Source: CAVVIO01 sp963748095 (GTDB lineage: Bacteria; Bacteroidota; Bacteroidia; Bacteroidales; UBA10428). From it: a DNA stretch of 64,000 nucleotides. The stretch spans positions 124,001 to 188,000 of the forward strand of contig CAVVIO010000016.1 in the NCBI GenBank assembly GCA_963748095.1. Direction: 5' to 3'. The position numbers and the translations under genes were made by a program. The notes under the pieces were generated by a model that had not been told where the DNA came from, did not search any database, and worked only from the letters and a program-made list of their open reading frames with translations. Below, in pieces: positions 26,865 to 35,494 of this stretch (position 1 is the first letter of the stretch; each line of letters begins with the position of its first letter).

Positions 26865-28205
26865 ATGAGCAAAGAAAAACAGTTATTCGGACAAGATTTC
26901 AAATGGGGAGTGGCTATTTCGGCTTTGCAAAACGAAGGAGCAACCAACGATGATGGAAAAGGTCCTTCTATATGGGATACTTTTTCAAAACAAAAAGGCA
27001 AAATAAAGGATCATAGCAATCCGGATACTGCAACAGACTTTTATCACCGTTATGCAGAAGACCTTGATCTGGTCAGAAAACTGAATTTCAGTAATTTTCG
27101 TTTTTCACTGGCGTGGGCAAGAATTCTTCCAAACGGTTCGGGTGCAATAAACCGGAAAGGATTGGATTATTACCACCGGATAATTGACTATTGTCTGGAA
27201 AAACAAATTGAACCGTGGGTTACCCTTTATCACTGGGACTTACCACAGGCGCTCGAAAACAAAGGCGGATGGACCAACCGGGATGTCATAAAATGGTTCA
27301 GTGAATATGCTGAAATATGCGCACAGGAGTTTGGTGACAAAGTTAAAAACTGGCTGGTAATGAATGAACCCATGGGATTTACCTCCCTAGGATATTTTAC
27401 CGGAATGCATGCCCCGGGGAAAAAAGGTATGGGGAACTTTTTAAAAGCTGCCCACCATGTTGCCCTGAGCCAGGCTGCCGGAGGTAAAATATTACGCGAA
27501 AACATACCTGACAGTAATATCGGAAATACCTTTTCGTGTTCGGTAATCGAACCGGTTGATCAGAAATTAAAAAATATCCGGGCTACCCATCGGACTGATG
27601 CATTGTTGAACCGTCTGTTCCTGGAACCAGCACTTGGATTGGGATACCCGGTTGCTGACCTGCCTGTTTTAAAAAAGATGGAAAAATATATCCGGCCGGA
27701 AGATACGGATAATCTCCCTTTCGACTTCGATTTTATTGGAATTCAGTACTACTTCAGAATTGTAGCCCGGCATTCACCCTGGATGCCCTGGATACATGCT
27801 GTTCAGGTTCCGGCAAAAAAAAGAGACGTTCCCCTTAACCAGTTAAACCTGGAAGTATTTCCGGAAGGGATGTATACCATGTTGCAGTATTTTAACAAGT
27901 ATCCGCAAATTAAAAAATTGCTTGTTTCTGAAAGCGGTGTATGTTTTGAAGATCATATAACAACCGGTAACAAAGTAATGGATACTGACCGTATTGCTTA
28001 TTTCAAAGCCACGCTCGATCAAATTCTCCGGGCCAAAAATGAAGGCGTTCCGGTTGAAGGTTTTTTTGCATGGACCTTAACCGATAATTTTGAATGGAAC
28101 GAAGGATACCGTCCCCGTTTCGGATTAATTTATACCGATTATTCTACCCAACAACGGATAATCAAAGATTCCGGATATTGGTTCAGGGATCTGCTAGCGG
28201 ATTAA
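26865..28205 (+). CDS. Glycoside hydrolase family 1 beta-glucosidase-like enzyme
   Basis: 446 residues from ATG at 26865; an in-frame GTG at 26850 would add five residues. The GH1 barrel is clear: FKWGVAISALQNEG at the start, FRFSLAWARILPNG, and WLVMNEP with the acid/base Glu168. LLVSESGVCFED carries the nucleophile Glu356, and FFAWTLTDNFEWNEGYRPRFGLIY is the aglycone/glycone wall. No signal peptide is seen, so the enzyme is probably cytoplasmic and acts on small beta-glycosides. VSESG replaces the commoner ITENG. It follows the glycosyltransferase by 35 bases and may belong to that operon. Confidence 0.92.
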   Translation: MSKEKQLFGQDFKWGVAISALQNEGATNDDGKGPSIWDTFSKQKGKIKDHSNPDTATDFYHRYAEDLDLVRKLNFSNFRFSLAWARILPNGSGAINRKGLDYYHRIIDYCLEKQIEPWVTLYHWDLPQALENKGGWTNRDVIKWFSEYAEICAQEFGDKVKNWLVMNEPMGFTSLGYFTGMHAPGKKGMGNFLKAAHHVALSQAAGGKILRENIPDSNIGNTFSCSVIEPVDQKLKNIRATHRTDALLNRLFLEPALGLGYPVADLPVLKKMEKYIRPEDTDNLPFDFDFIGIQYYFRIVARHSPWMPWIHAVQVPAKKRDVPLNQLNLEVFPEGMYTMLQYFNKYPQIKKLLVSESGVCFEDHITTGNKVMDTDRIAYFKATLDQILRAKNEGVPVEGFFAWTLTDNFEWNEGYRPRFGLIYTDYSTQQRIIKDSGYWFRDLLAD

Positions 28206-28236
28206 TCTTCAATGAGAGTCTTCGTAATAATTAGAT

Positions 28237-28300
28237 GTAGCTGTTACGCAAAGTTCCGACAAAATGTCGGAACACAAAGTAACCGCAAAGCTACGCAAAG
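28237..28300. repeat. Intergenic repeat with a perfect hairpin
   Basis: GTTCCGACA (28253-28261) and TGTCGGAAC (28265-28273) form a nine-pair stem around AAA. It is flanked by TACGCAAAG (28245-28253 and 28292-28300) and related CGCAAAG copies, a pattern typical of short dispersed elements in this phylum. Confidence 0.5.
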
Positions 28301-28399
28301 AAAAGAATTATAAATTTTCCGTCAACTTTCTTCTCTTTGGACAACCTCATTTTAATTAAGAAATTAGACTGTTTTTAAAATAGTCCGGTCAATTATTTA

Positions 28400-28407
28400 T
28401 AAATTTG
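28400..28407 (+). promoter_or_regulatory. Candidate -7 promoter element for the IMP dehydrogenase gene
   Basis: TAAATTTG matches TAnnTTTG and lies 32 bases before the ATG. The -33 region holds only a T-run, not a clear TTTG. Confidence 0.4.
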
Positions 28408-28438
28408 CGCAATTTTTATACTTTTAAAAAAAAGCATT

Positions 28439-29935
28439 ATGGCCCGATTTTTTGAAGATGTATCCCGGACTTTTAGTGAATACCTGTTAATCCCCGGATT
28501 AACCCGTAAAGAATGTATTCCCTCCAATGTATCATTAAGAACACCCCTGGTAAAATTTAATAAGGGAGAAGAACCCAAACTGTCATTAAATATTCCATTT
28601 GCATCTGCTGTTATGCAGTCTGTTTCCGATCACAACATGGCTATTGCCCTCGCGCGAAACGGTGGGCTTTCATTTATATATTCATCGCAACCCATCGATG
28701 CTCAGGCGGAAATGGTAAGAAAAGTAAAGAAATTCAAAGCAGGCTTTGTGGTAAGTGATGCTAATTTAACTCCCGAACACACATTAATGGATGTGATAGC
28801 CCTTAAAATCAGAACAGGCCATTCTACCATCGGAATAACAGAAGACGGGTCATCTAACGGTAAATTGCTGGGCATTGTTACGACTTGGGATTACCGTCCG
28901 ACCAAAGACAGTCCCGACAAAAAGGTAAAGGATTTTATGACCCCGTTTTCGAAATTAATTACCGGGAAACTGGGTATTTCATTAAGTGAAGCCAATGACA
29001 GGGTTTGGGAGCATAAGCTGAATTGCCTGCCTATTATTGATAATAATCAAAATCTGCAGTTCTTTGTTTTTCGTAAAGATTACGATGACCACCGGGAAAA
29101 CCCTGACGAATTATCGGATGAAAATAAAAAACTACGTGTAGGCGCCGGTATTAACACAAGAGATTACCGCGAAAGGGTACCTAAACTGGTAGATGCAGGT
29201 GTGGATATTATGTGTATTGACTCATCGGACGGTTTTACCGAATGGCAGAAAGAAACCATTACGTTCATTAAAAATGAATATGAAGGAAAGGTTCATGTAG
29301 GAGCAGGAAATATTGTCGATAAAGAAGGATTCCTCTATCTTGCCGAGGCAGGGGCAGATTTTGTAAAAGTAGGAATAGGCGGGGGATCGATATGCATTAC
29401 CCGTGAACAAAAAGGAATTGGCCGCGGACAGGCGACTGCCCTGATTGAAGTAGCCAAAGCCAGGGATGAATATTTCGAAAAAACAGGAACGTATATCCCC
29501 GTTTGTTCCGACGGCGGAATAGTTCAGGATTATCACATGGTACTGGCACTGTCAATGGGAGCCGACTTTATAATGATGGGCCGGTATTTTGCACGATTCG
29601 ACGAAAGCCCTACCAAAAAACTAAAAGTTGGGAATAACTATGTGAAAGAATACTGGGGAGAAGGATCTATCCGGGCACGTAACTGGCAACGCTACGATTT
29701 GGGAGGAAGTGAACACCTTAAATTTGAAGAAGGCGTAGACAGCTATGTCCCCTATGCCGGAAAGCTGAAAGATAACCTGGATATTACACTTGGGAAAATT
29801 AACTCTACCATATGCAGTTGTGGAGCACTGAATCTTCCCGAATTAAGAAAAAATGCCAAGATAACCTTAGTATCTTCCACAAGTATTGTCGAGGGAGGAA
29901 CACATGATGTTATATTGAAAGATGCCAATATCTGA
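28439..29935 (+). CDS. guaB: IMP dehydrogenase, Tritrichomonas-like type
   Basis: 498 residues. It oxidises IMP to XMP with NAD+, the committed step of guanine nucleotide synthesis. The catalytic loop is GGGSICITREQKGIGRGQ with Cys319, not the usual GPGSICTTR. VCSDGGIVQDYHM and GADFIMMGRYFARF follow, then the flap with WQRYDLGG holding the Arg-Tyr pair. Two CBS modules are inserted around residues 105-225. Both the loop and the catalytic Cys number resemble the protozoan Tritrichomonas foetus enzyme, which differs from mammalian and most bacterial IMPDH. A candidate promoter lies just upstream, and no other purine gene is nearby. Confidence 0.93.
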   Translation: MARFFEDVSRTFSEYLLIPGLTRKECIPSNVSLRTPLVKFNKGEEPKLSLNIPFASAVMQSVSDHNMAIALARNGGLSFIYSSQPIDAQAEMVRKVKKFKAGFVVSDANLTPEHTLMDVIALKIRTGHSTIGITEDGSSNGKLLGIVTTWDYRPTKDSPDKKVKDFMTPFSKLITGKLGISLSEANDRVWEHKLNCLPIIDNNQNLQFFVFRKDYDDHRENPDELSDENKKLRVGAGINTRDYRERVPKLVDAGVDIMCIDSSDGFTEWQKETITFIKNEYEGKVHVGAGNIVDKEGFLYLAEAGADFVKVGIGGGSICITREQKGIGRGQATALIEVAKARDEYFEKTGTYIPVCSDGGIVQDYHMVLALSMGADFIMMGRYFARFDESPTKKLKVGNNYVKEYWGEGSIRARNWQRYDLGGSEHLKFEEGVDSYVPYAGKLKDNLDITLGKINSTICSCGALNLPELRKNAKITLVSSTSIVEGGTHDVILKDANI

Positions 29936-30028
29936 CAATATATTTTTATTGGGAGATAAGTAAATAGTACTAAGATTTACCTGCTCTATTTTTATTTAAT
30001 ACAATAAAATATTTAAAATAATTCCGAC

Positions 30029-31183
30029 ATGAAAAAATACAATTCAATAATAGCAGCCTTTATCGTTTTTACAGTTTTATTTTCGTGTACACAACCGAAA
30101 AAAGGGGCCCATATCAGTGTGGATATAAAAAATATGGGGAATGATACAGTGATGATTGCGTTGTGGCCCTATTCGCAGAATTCACCCAACCAATTTGATA
30201 CCCTCGTAGTACACAATGGAAAATTTTCAATTGACACTGTTATTAATGAGCCGCAAGTGGGGATCATCCTGTCAAAAAAGATGTATACCAAATTGTCAAA
30301 TGGTACTCCTATGCTGATCCGGTCCAAAAAAATAGATTTTTTCATTTCTCCGGATGAAAAAATTAAGATTGCCGGAACAATGAGTGATTCAGCAACCGAT
30401 TACCAGGTTGAAGGAGGATTATTAAACGAACAAAACCAGGAATTTCAAAAACTGGTTCCGGAATTGAAAAAGGAAGAATCGTGGAAAATTATCGAAGTAA
30501 ACAATCTTTATGTAAGCGGTGCCCCGGATTCGGTACTGGAAAATGTGTGGGGAAATTATTCGGAAATCAAAAATGATATCACCCGGATAAGATTGAACTT
30601 TATCAAAATGCATCCCGACTATAAAATAGCAGCCTATTACCTGAAAAGCGAACCAAAGGATGTAGCGATGAAATATTTCCCGTTGCTTGACCAGTCTGTT
30701 GCTGAATCAGGTTTTGGTAAAATAATGCAGGAAAAAATAGATGTGTGGAAAGCTACAAGTCCCGGAGAAACTGCCCCGGTATTTTCACATATTACTTTCA
30801 AAAATAATACGTTTGATCTTAAGGATTACAGGGGTAAATACGTGGTCCTCGACTTTTGGGGTTCCTGGTGTGGCCCCTGTATGAATGGCATTCCCAATAT
30901 GAAAAAGTATCAAAAGGAATACAAGGACAAAATACAATTTGTTAGTATTGCCTGCCGCGATGACAGCTCGCGCTGGGCAAAAACCATTACCGATAATAAT
31001 CTGGACTGGATTCAAGTATTTAATGACGGAAAAGGAAAAAATGATCTATCAAAAATATATGGAATTGAGGGATATCCTACAAAGATCATTATCGATCCTG
31101 ATGGAAAAATCTTAGAGTCATTTCTTGGTGAGACCGAAGATTTTTACAAAAAGCTGGACGAATTATTCGCAAAAAAGGGCTGA
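30029..31183 (+). CDS. TlpA-like thioredoxin-fold lipoprotein with N-terminal DUF4369-like domain
   Basis: 384 residues. The lipobox VLFSCTQ makes it a lipoprotein (Cys at about residue 20). The N-terminal half is beta-rich with the DUF4369-like opening (ISVDIKNMGNDTVMIALW, FDTLVVHNGKFSID). The C-terminal half is a redoxin domain with FWGSWCGPCMNGIPNMKKY, giving Cys281 and Cys284, and the cis-Pro block YGIEGYPTKIIIDPDG. Such proteins reduce periplasmic disulfides or support cytochrome c maturation. Its stop lies three bases from the convergent EgtD-like gene. Confidence 0.9.
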   Translation: MKKYNSIIAAFIVFTVLFSCTQPKKGAHISVDIKNMGNDTVMIALWPYSQNSPNQFDTLVVHNGKFSIDTVINEPQVGIILSKKMYTKLSNGTPMLIRSKKIDFFISPDEKIKIAGTMSDSATDYQVEGGLLNEQNQEFQKLVPELKKEESWKIIEVNNLYVSGAPDSVLENVWGNYSEIKNDITRIRLNFIKMHPDYKIAAYYLKSEPKDVAMKYFPLLDQSVAESGFGKIMQEKIDVWKATSPGETAPVFSHITFKNNTFDLKDYRGKYVVLDFWGSWCGPCMNGIPNMKKYQKEYKDKIQFVSIACRDDSSRWAKTITDNNLDWIQVFNDGKGKNDLSKIYGIEGYPTKIIIDPDGKILESFLGETEDFYKKLDELFAKKG

Positions 31184-31186
31184 TTT

Positions 31187-32218
31187 TTATTTCAATGAAA
31201 ATTCGACAATTGAGAACCACTCATTGTCATCGGAATATATTTTGTTGATTTTTAATCCGGCTTTCATTGCATACACGTTAAAATCATTTATTTCATATTT
31301 GCGGGAATTTTCCGTATGTACAGTTTCCCCTTCCCGGAAGGATATTGTTACATCCGCCTTTTTTAAATGAACACTTAAGTTTTTAAGCGCCCGGAGATGC
31401 ATTTCTATCCGCGACTTTTCCGTATTAAAAAAAGCGACATGCTCAAAATCATTTGGATTGAAATTTCCATCGGTAAGTTCATTAACTACACTGAGAATAT
31501 TCTTATTAAAAGCTGCCGTTACTCCCTTTGAATCGTTGTATGCCGGTTCGAGAATATCCATGGATTTTTTACGGTCGAAACCTATCAGCAGTTTGTCACC
31601 ATGACGCATATAGGTGGCAATATTCCTCAATAATCGCACGGCTTCCCTGTGGGGTAGGTTACCAATGGTACTTCCGAAAAAACAAAATAAGTGCGGATAA
31701 CCATTAAGGTTTAATTCCACGGGCTTTGTAAAATCTGCCAAAACAGCCTGTACTGATAACCGGGGATAACCGGCAATAAGTTCTTCCGAAGATTTCCGGA
31801 TTGCCGCCTCACTCACATCCACCGGTACATAGCGGATATTCTGGTTCTCACCACGGGATAATGCATTCAGTAATATGCTGATTTTTATATTTTCCCCGGA
31901 ACCCAATTCAATCAGTTCCAGATTTTTATAATCAGGAAGAACCGGAACAACCTTATTTTTAAGGATGTCAATTTCAGTGCGTGTCTGATAGTATTCCGGT
32001 AGCCTGCATATTTCCTCAAATATAAGCGATCCTTCGGTATTATAGAAATATTTACTTGATAACTGCTTCTGATCCTGAAGTAATCCCTGCTTTATAGCCT
32101 CTATTTCCTCTTTATCAGAAACATAAGTCAATTTATCAGAGAATATCAGCCGTTCTTCATTTAAAATAGCACCATTTATTTCTTCAACTCTTAATGCATT
32201 GCTTTTTGTTTCAGACAT
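31187..32218 (-). CDS. EgtD-like SAM-dependent methyltransferase (L-histidine N-alpha-methyltransferase family)
   Basis: 343 residues. The family layout is visible: SSKYFYNTEGSLIFEEICRLPEYYQTRTEIDIL at the N-terminus, the SAM site LELIELGSGENIKISILLNAL, then YVPVDVSEAAI, FCFFGSTIGNL and LIGFDRKKSMDILEPAYND. The ending is HTENSRKYEINDFNVYAMKAGL. EgtD trimethylates histidine to hercynine, the first step to ergothioneine. No egtB-like gene is within the window, so the end product is uncertain. The usual KT of the SAM loop reads KI here. Confidence 0.85.
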   Translation of the reverse strand: MSETKSNALRVEEINGAILNEERLIFSDKLTYVSDKEEIEAIKQGLLQDQKQLSSKYFYNTEGSLIFEEICRLPEYYQTRTEIDILKNKVVPVLPDYKNLELIELGSGENIKISILLNALSRGENQNIRYVPVDVSEAAIRKSSEELIAGYPRLSVQAVLADFTKPVELNLNGYPHLFCFFGSTIGNLPHREAVRLLRNIATYMRHGDKLLIGFDRKKSMDILEPAYNDSKGVTAAFNKNILSVVNELTDGNFNPNDFEHVAFFNTEKSRIEMHLRALKNLSVHLKKADVTISFREGETVHTENSRKYEINDFNVYAMKAGLKINKIYSDDNEWFSIVEFSLK

Positions 32219-32546
32219 GATATATTTTTTCGGTTAATCTAAAGTAATTAACAACAATTGGCTGAAATTGTTAGATAGATCGACATCAAATTCAAATTTA
32301 TCACACAGGAAATCTACGGATGCAATTACTTATTATCATTCCAAACCTGTTCATTATTCAATGAAAAACCACTGATTTTCCAGTTAGAATAATATACGGA
32401 ATATTCATTTAATCAATCCTTTATTGAGTTTTTTCATATAAAACGGTTTAAACCGGAAATTTTACCTGTTAGCATAAAAATTAAACTGTTCTGCAAGTAT
32501 TAGTTGAATACATCCTGACTGTCGTATTATTTTTATTCCCGAAAAG
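32219..32546. other. Intergenic region between the EgtD-like gene and a secreted unknown
   Basis: 328 AT-rich bases with divergent genes on both sides. The only structured item is the perfect 12-base palindrome CGGTTTAAACCG at 32444-32455, a possible operator. Nothing else is recognised. Confidence 0.4.
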
Positions 32547-32570
32547 ATGAAACATTTAATACATTTTACA

Positions 32571-33425
32571 ATGAAAACACAAAACAAAATTCAAATGAAA
32601 GTCGAAATCCAAACGATTCTGATAACAGCGACAATCCTTCTTTTTACAGCAAATGTTTTTGGTCAGAAAGGAATAAAAAAATGTGAAAAATACCTGCAAA
32701 GTATTCCACAGGGTTTGATACTTAAAGAAAACAAACCTCAGAAAATGAGAATCACCACCGACTATTACAACAGGGATATTTACGGGAATTTTTTCAACAA
32801 AGTAAGAATAACAGGCGATTATACAAGAGAAGCTGACAGCGGTTATGTTCACTGGAATAATGTGAGAGAGGCACAATCGAATGATTTAAACGGTGCATTT
32901 CCGGAAGGTAAACCCCTGGATTATATGGAAAACTTCAGATACAAACCATCAGATAAAATGATGGATGCAGTTTCATTTAAAAATTTTCCACAACAAAGCA
33001 TCTATGCAAAAAATCTTATCTGGGATATGATGGGAACGGAAGCCTTTGCCTGGTTATATCTCGATTCGTTAAAACTAAACCAGCCCTACTCCCCGGCCTT
33101 GAATGGCAAAGTAGAATTAGCAGGTAACGGATATTTTCAGAATAATCACATAAAATTAACATGGACAGGCATTTCCGAAATGAACAATGAGCTTTGTGTG
33201 TTGATTCAATATCTTGCCTTAGATAATCCACTTGATGTGAATATGGGAAACATCGCCGCCAAAGGTCGCAGTCATTACTGGGGTGATATATGGGTATCGC
33301 TTGAAGATAAGCAGATCGAACATGCTGTTCTTTATGAAGATGTGATTCTGGATATGAACATCTCCCCTACTCAGAAACAATTGGTTGATGCGACAAGGGA
33401 AATAAAATTTGAAAAAATACAGTAA
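32571..33425 (+). CDS. Secreted protein of unknown function
   Basis: 284 residues from ATG at 32571; in-frame ATGs at 32547 and 32595 are alternatives. A signal peptide ends at TANVFGQ. The mature part has KMRITTDYYNRDIYGNFFNKVRITGDY, YVHWNNVREAQSN, LIWDMMGTEAFAWLYLDSL and SHYWGDIWVSLEDKQIEHAVLYEDVILD, suggesting a beta-rich lipid- or outer-membrane-associated fold. I do not recognise a named family. It is followed by a hairpin and then by the two-component pair, so a functional link to that pair is possible but unproven. Confidence 0.7.
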   Translation: MKTQNKIQMKVEIQTILITATILLFTANVFGQKGIKKCEKYLQSIPQGLILKENKPQKMRITTDYYNRDIYGNFFNKVRITGDYTREADSGYVHWNNVREAQSNDLNGAFPEGKPLDYMENFRYKPSDKMMDAVSFKNFPQQSIYAKNLIWDMMGTEAFAWLYLDSLKLNQPYSPALNGKVELAGNGYFQNNHIKLTWTGISEMNNELCVLIQYLALDNPLDVNMGNIAAKGRSHYWGDIWVSLEDKQIEHAVLYEDVILDMNISPTQKQLVDATREIKFEKIQ

Positions 33426-33444
33426 ATAAGGTTGTTTAAGCCTA

Positions 33445-33479
33445 AGGCTGTAGACTAATAGTTTAATTGTCTACAGCCT
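33445..33479. repeat. Perfect 11-base inverted repeat between the secreted unknown and the histidine kinase gene
   Basis: AGGCTGTAGAC (33445-33455) and GTCTACAGCCT (33469-33479) pair around 13 bases. It could stop transcription of the upstream gene, though no T-run follows; it may also be a copy of a dispersed palindromic repeat. Confidence 0.55.
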
Positions 33480-33518
33480 AAACATCTGAATAATCAATAA
33501 TTTCTTAAATTTAACCCA

Positions 33519-34574
33519 ATGAATACAAAAGGAATAATTTATCTGTATGCATCCCGTAAGTGGGCATATCATTTAAAAATTGTTTTGTTTTCCGCTTTGC
33601 TGGCATTGCTTGTTGCAAGTACAAGGCGAAATGCTGTTTTTTCGGAAATCTTCCTCTCAACCTTTTTCATGTTATTTGTTCAGATTGAAATTTTCTTATG
33701 GCTGGGCAAAGTATTTTTTAGTTCGAATCCGGGCAAAACGATCCGTGAAATAACAAAAAATACCATCCTTAAATTTCTTGCTTTTTACATCAGCTGTCTG
33801 GTGGTTGCTGCAATTACATTTACATTAATGATGATTGGATGGTACTATTTTAAAAATTATAACCTTTCACAGTTGGCGGGTAATCTAATACATGTTGAGT
33901 CAAAAGGATTTCTGATAAGTACAAACTTTGGATTATTACTGGGTACCATTCTGTTTTTTTACTTCCAGTGGCAGGAAACACTACGAAGAGAACATAAACT
34001 GATAGAAGAAAAGCTGGTATTTCAGTACGAAACGCTCAAAAACCAGGTAAATCCGCATTTTCTTTTTAACAGTCTGAATACTTTGTCATCACTGGTTCAC
34101 AGCAAAGAAGCCAAACAGGCTGATGCTTTCATTAACAAATTATCAGCTATTTACAGGTATGTACTCGAAAAAAAAGACATGGATCTGGTAGATCTGGAGA
34201 CTGAGATCAGGTTTGCCGAAGATTATTTTTATTTGCATAAGATAAGGGATGAGGAAAAAATCAGCCTGGAAATTTCTATTGATTCAGACAAAAGATTCAA
34301 GGTACTTCCTATATCGTTGCAAATTTTAATAGAGAATGCATTAAAACATAATGTGGCAACCAGAACTAAACCTTTACATATCAAAATTTACCTGGAGGGC
34401 GACAATCTGATTACAGTAGAGAACAATCTTCAGAAGAAACAGAATATGGATGCTTCTTCAAAAATCGGGTTGAAAAATCTGGGAGAAAGAATCAGGTTAA
34501 TTACGGACAAAGAGATTGTAATTGAAGAAGACAACCCTTTCTTCCGGGTGAAACTTCCATTAATTACCGGATAA
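33519..34574 (+). CDS. LytS-type sensor histidine kinase (His_kinase/HATPase)
   Basis: 351 residues. Four N-terminal membrane helices span about residues 17-150, with no large extracellular sensor loop. The kinase motif NQVNPHFLFNSLNTLSSLV carries the phospho-accepting His180. The ATP site includes LPISLQILIENALKHNV and SKIGLKNLGERIRLI. This is the LytS/YehU class paired with LytTR regulators; the response-regulator gene starts one base after its stop. The signal sensed is unknown. Confidence 0.93.
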   Translation: MNTKGIIYLYASRKWAYHLKIVLFSALLALLVASTRRNAVFSEIFLSTFFMLFVQIEIFLWLGKVFFSSNPGKTIREITKNTILKFLAFYISCLVVAAITFTLMMIGWYYFKNYNLSQLAGNLIHVESKGFLISTNFGLLLGTILFFYFQWQETLRREHKLIEEKLVFQYETLKNQVNPHFLFNSLNTLSSLVHSKEAKQADAFINKLSAIYRYVLEKKDMDLVDLETEIRFAEDYFYLHKIRDEEKISLEISIDSDKRFKVLPISLQILIENALKHNVATRTKPLHIKIYLEGDNLITVENNLQKKQNMDASSKIGLKNLGERIRLITDKEIVIEEDNPFFRVKLPLITG

Positions 34575-34575
34575 T

Positions 34576-35331
34576 ATGAAAGTACTAATAATAGAAGACG
34601 AGAAGCCGGCTTCAGATAAGCTGAAGCAATTGCTGAAAGAATTCAATAAGAGTATTGTTGTACTCGATACCCTTGAGACTGTTGAGCAATCCATTAACTG
34701 GTTTTCCAACAATCCGCCCCCCGATCTGATATTTATGGATATTCAACTGGACGATGGCGTATGTTTTGAAATATTTGAAGAAGTTATCATCGAAACACCG
34801 GTTATTTTCACAACCGCTTATGATGAATATGCTTTAAAGGCATTTAAGGTAAACAGCATCGATTATATATTGAAACCGGTAGACGCAGCGTCGTTAGCAA
34901 CAGCAATCCTAAAATTTGAAAAAGTATATCAGCAGGCTGACAAGATGAATGATAAACTGGAACTCCTCTATGAACAATTGCTTCACTCCTACAAAACACG
35001 TTTCTTTGTTAAAATAGGCCCAAGGTATAAATCGGTGCAGGTTGAAGAAATTGAAAGTTTCTTTATTAATGAAAGATGTACTTTTTTAAAGACCCGCTCC
35101 GGTAAAAGTTACGATGTTGATTATTCGCTCGAACAACTGGAAAAGCTTGTTGACCCCCAATATTTTTTCAGAATTAACAGAAATTACCTGGTACATATCG
35201 ATTCCATAACAGACATATTAAGTTATTCAACAAGCAGGTTAAAATTAAAATTAAAAAACGATCCCGATAATGAAGAACTAATTGTCAGCCGGGATAAAAT
35301 AAAAGAATTTAAAAGGTGGATGGATAAATGA
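34576..35331 (+). CDS. LytTR-family response regulator
   Basis: 251 residues. The receiver domain has MKVLIIEDEKPA (acidic pocket), DLIFMDIQLDDG with phospho-accepting Asp55, the switch Thr in VIFTTAYDEYAL and Lys in YILKPV. The C-terminal LytTR DNA-binding domain shows FFVKIGPRYKSVQVEEIESFFINERCTFL and YFFRINRNYLVHIDSI. It is translationally linked to the kinase gene. LytTR regulators bind direct repeats near target promoters; none was identified here. Confidence 0.94.
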   Translation: MKVLIIEDEKPASDKLKQLLKEFNKSIVVLDTLETVEQSINWFSNNPPPDLIFMDIQLDDGVCFEIFEEVIIETPVIFTTAYDEYALKAFKVNSIDYILKPVDAASLATAILKFEKVYQQADKMNDKLELLYEQLLHSYKTRFFVKIGPRYKSVQVEEIESFFINERCTFLKTRSGKSYDVDYSLEQLEKLVDPQYFFRINRNYLVHIDSITDILSYSTSRLKLKLKNDPDNEELIVSRDKIKEFKRWMDK

Positions 35332-35424
35332 TTTGTTGAAGATTAATATTTCCGAATCTTTCGTTTAAAAGCCATTTACAGTCAGGAAATTTAAATTTTA
35401 AATCAATTTTATCATAAATTTATT

Positions 35425-35463
35425 TGTAAAAAGTATTCTTTTTTAAATGTAAAAAGTACTTTT
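35425..35463 (+). promoter_or_regulatory. Operator-like repeats upstream of the first Nudix-type regulator
   Basis: TGTAAAAAGTATT (35425-35437) and TGTAAAAAGTACT (35448-35460) are direct repeats 23 bases apart. The second copy overlaps the perfect palindrome AAAAGTACTTTT (35452-35463). The block sits directly before the candidate -7 element and could mediate autoregulation. The AAAAGT half-site recurs upstream of the second regulator. Confidence 0.45.
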
Positions 35464-35469
35464 ATTTTA

Positions 35470-35477
35470 TATATTTG
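35470..35477 (+). promoter_or_regulatory. Candidate -7 promoter element for the first Nudix-type regulator
   Basis: TATATTTG matches TAnnTTTG, 18 bases before the start codon and directly after the operator-like repeats. Confidence 0.45.
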
Positions 35478-35494
35478 TGACAAACCGGATGTAA

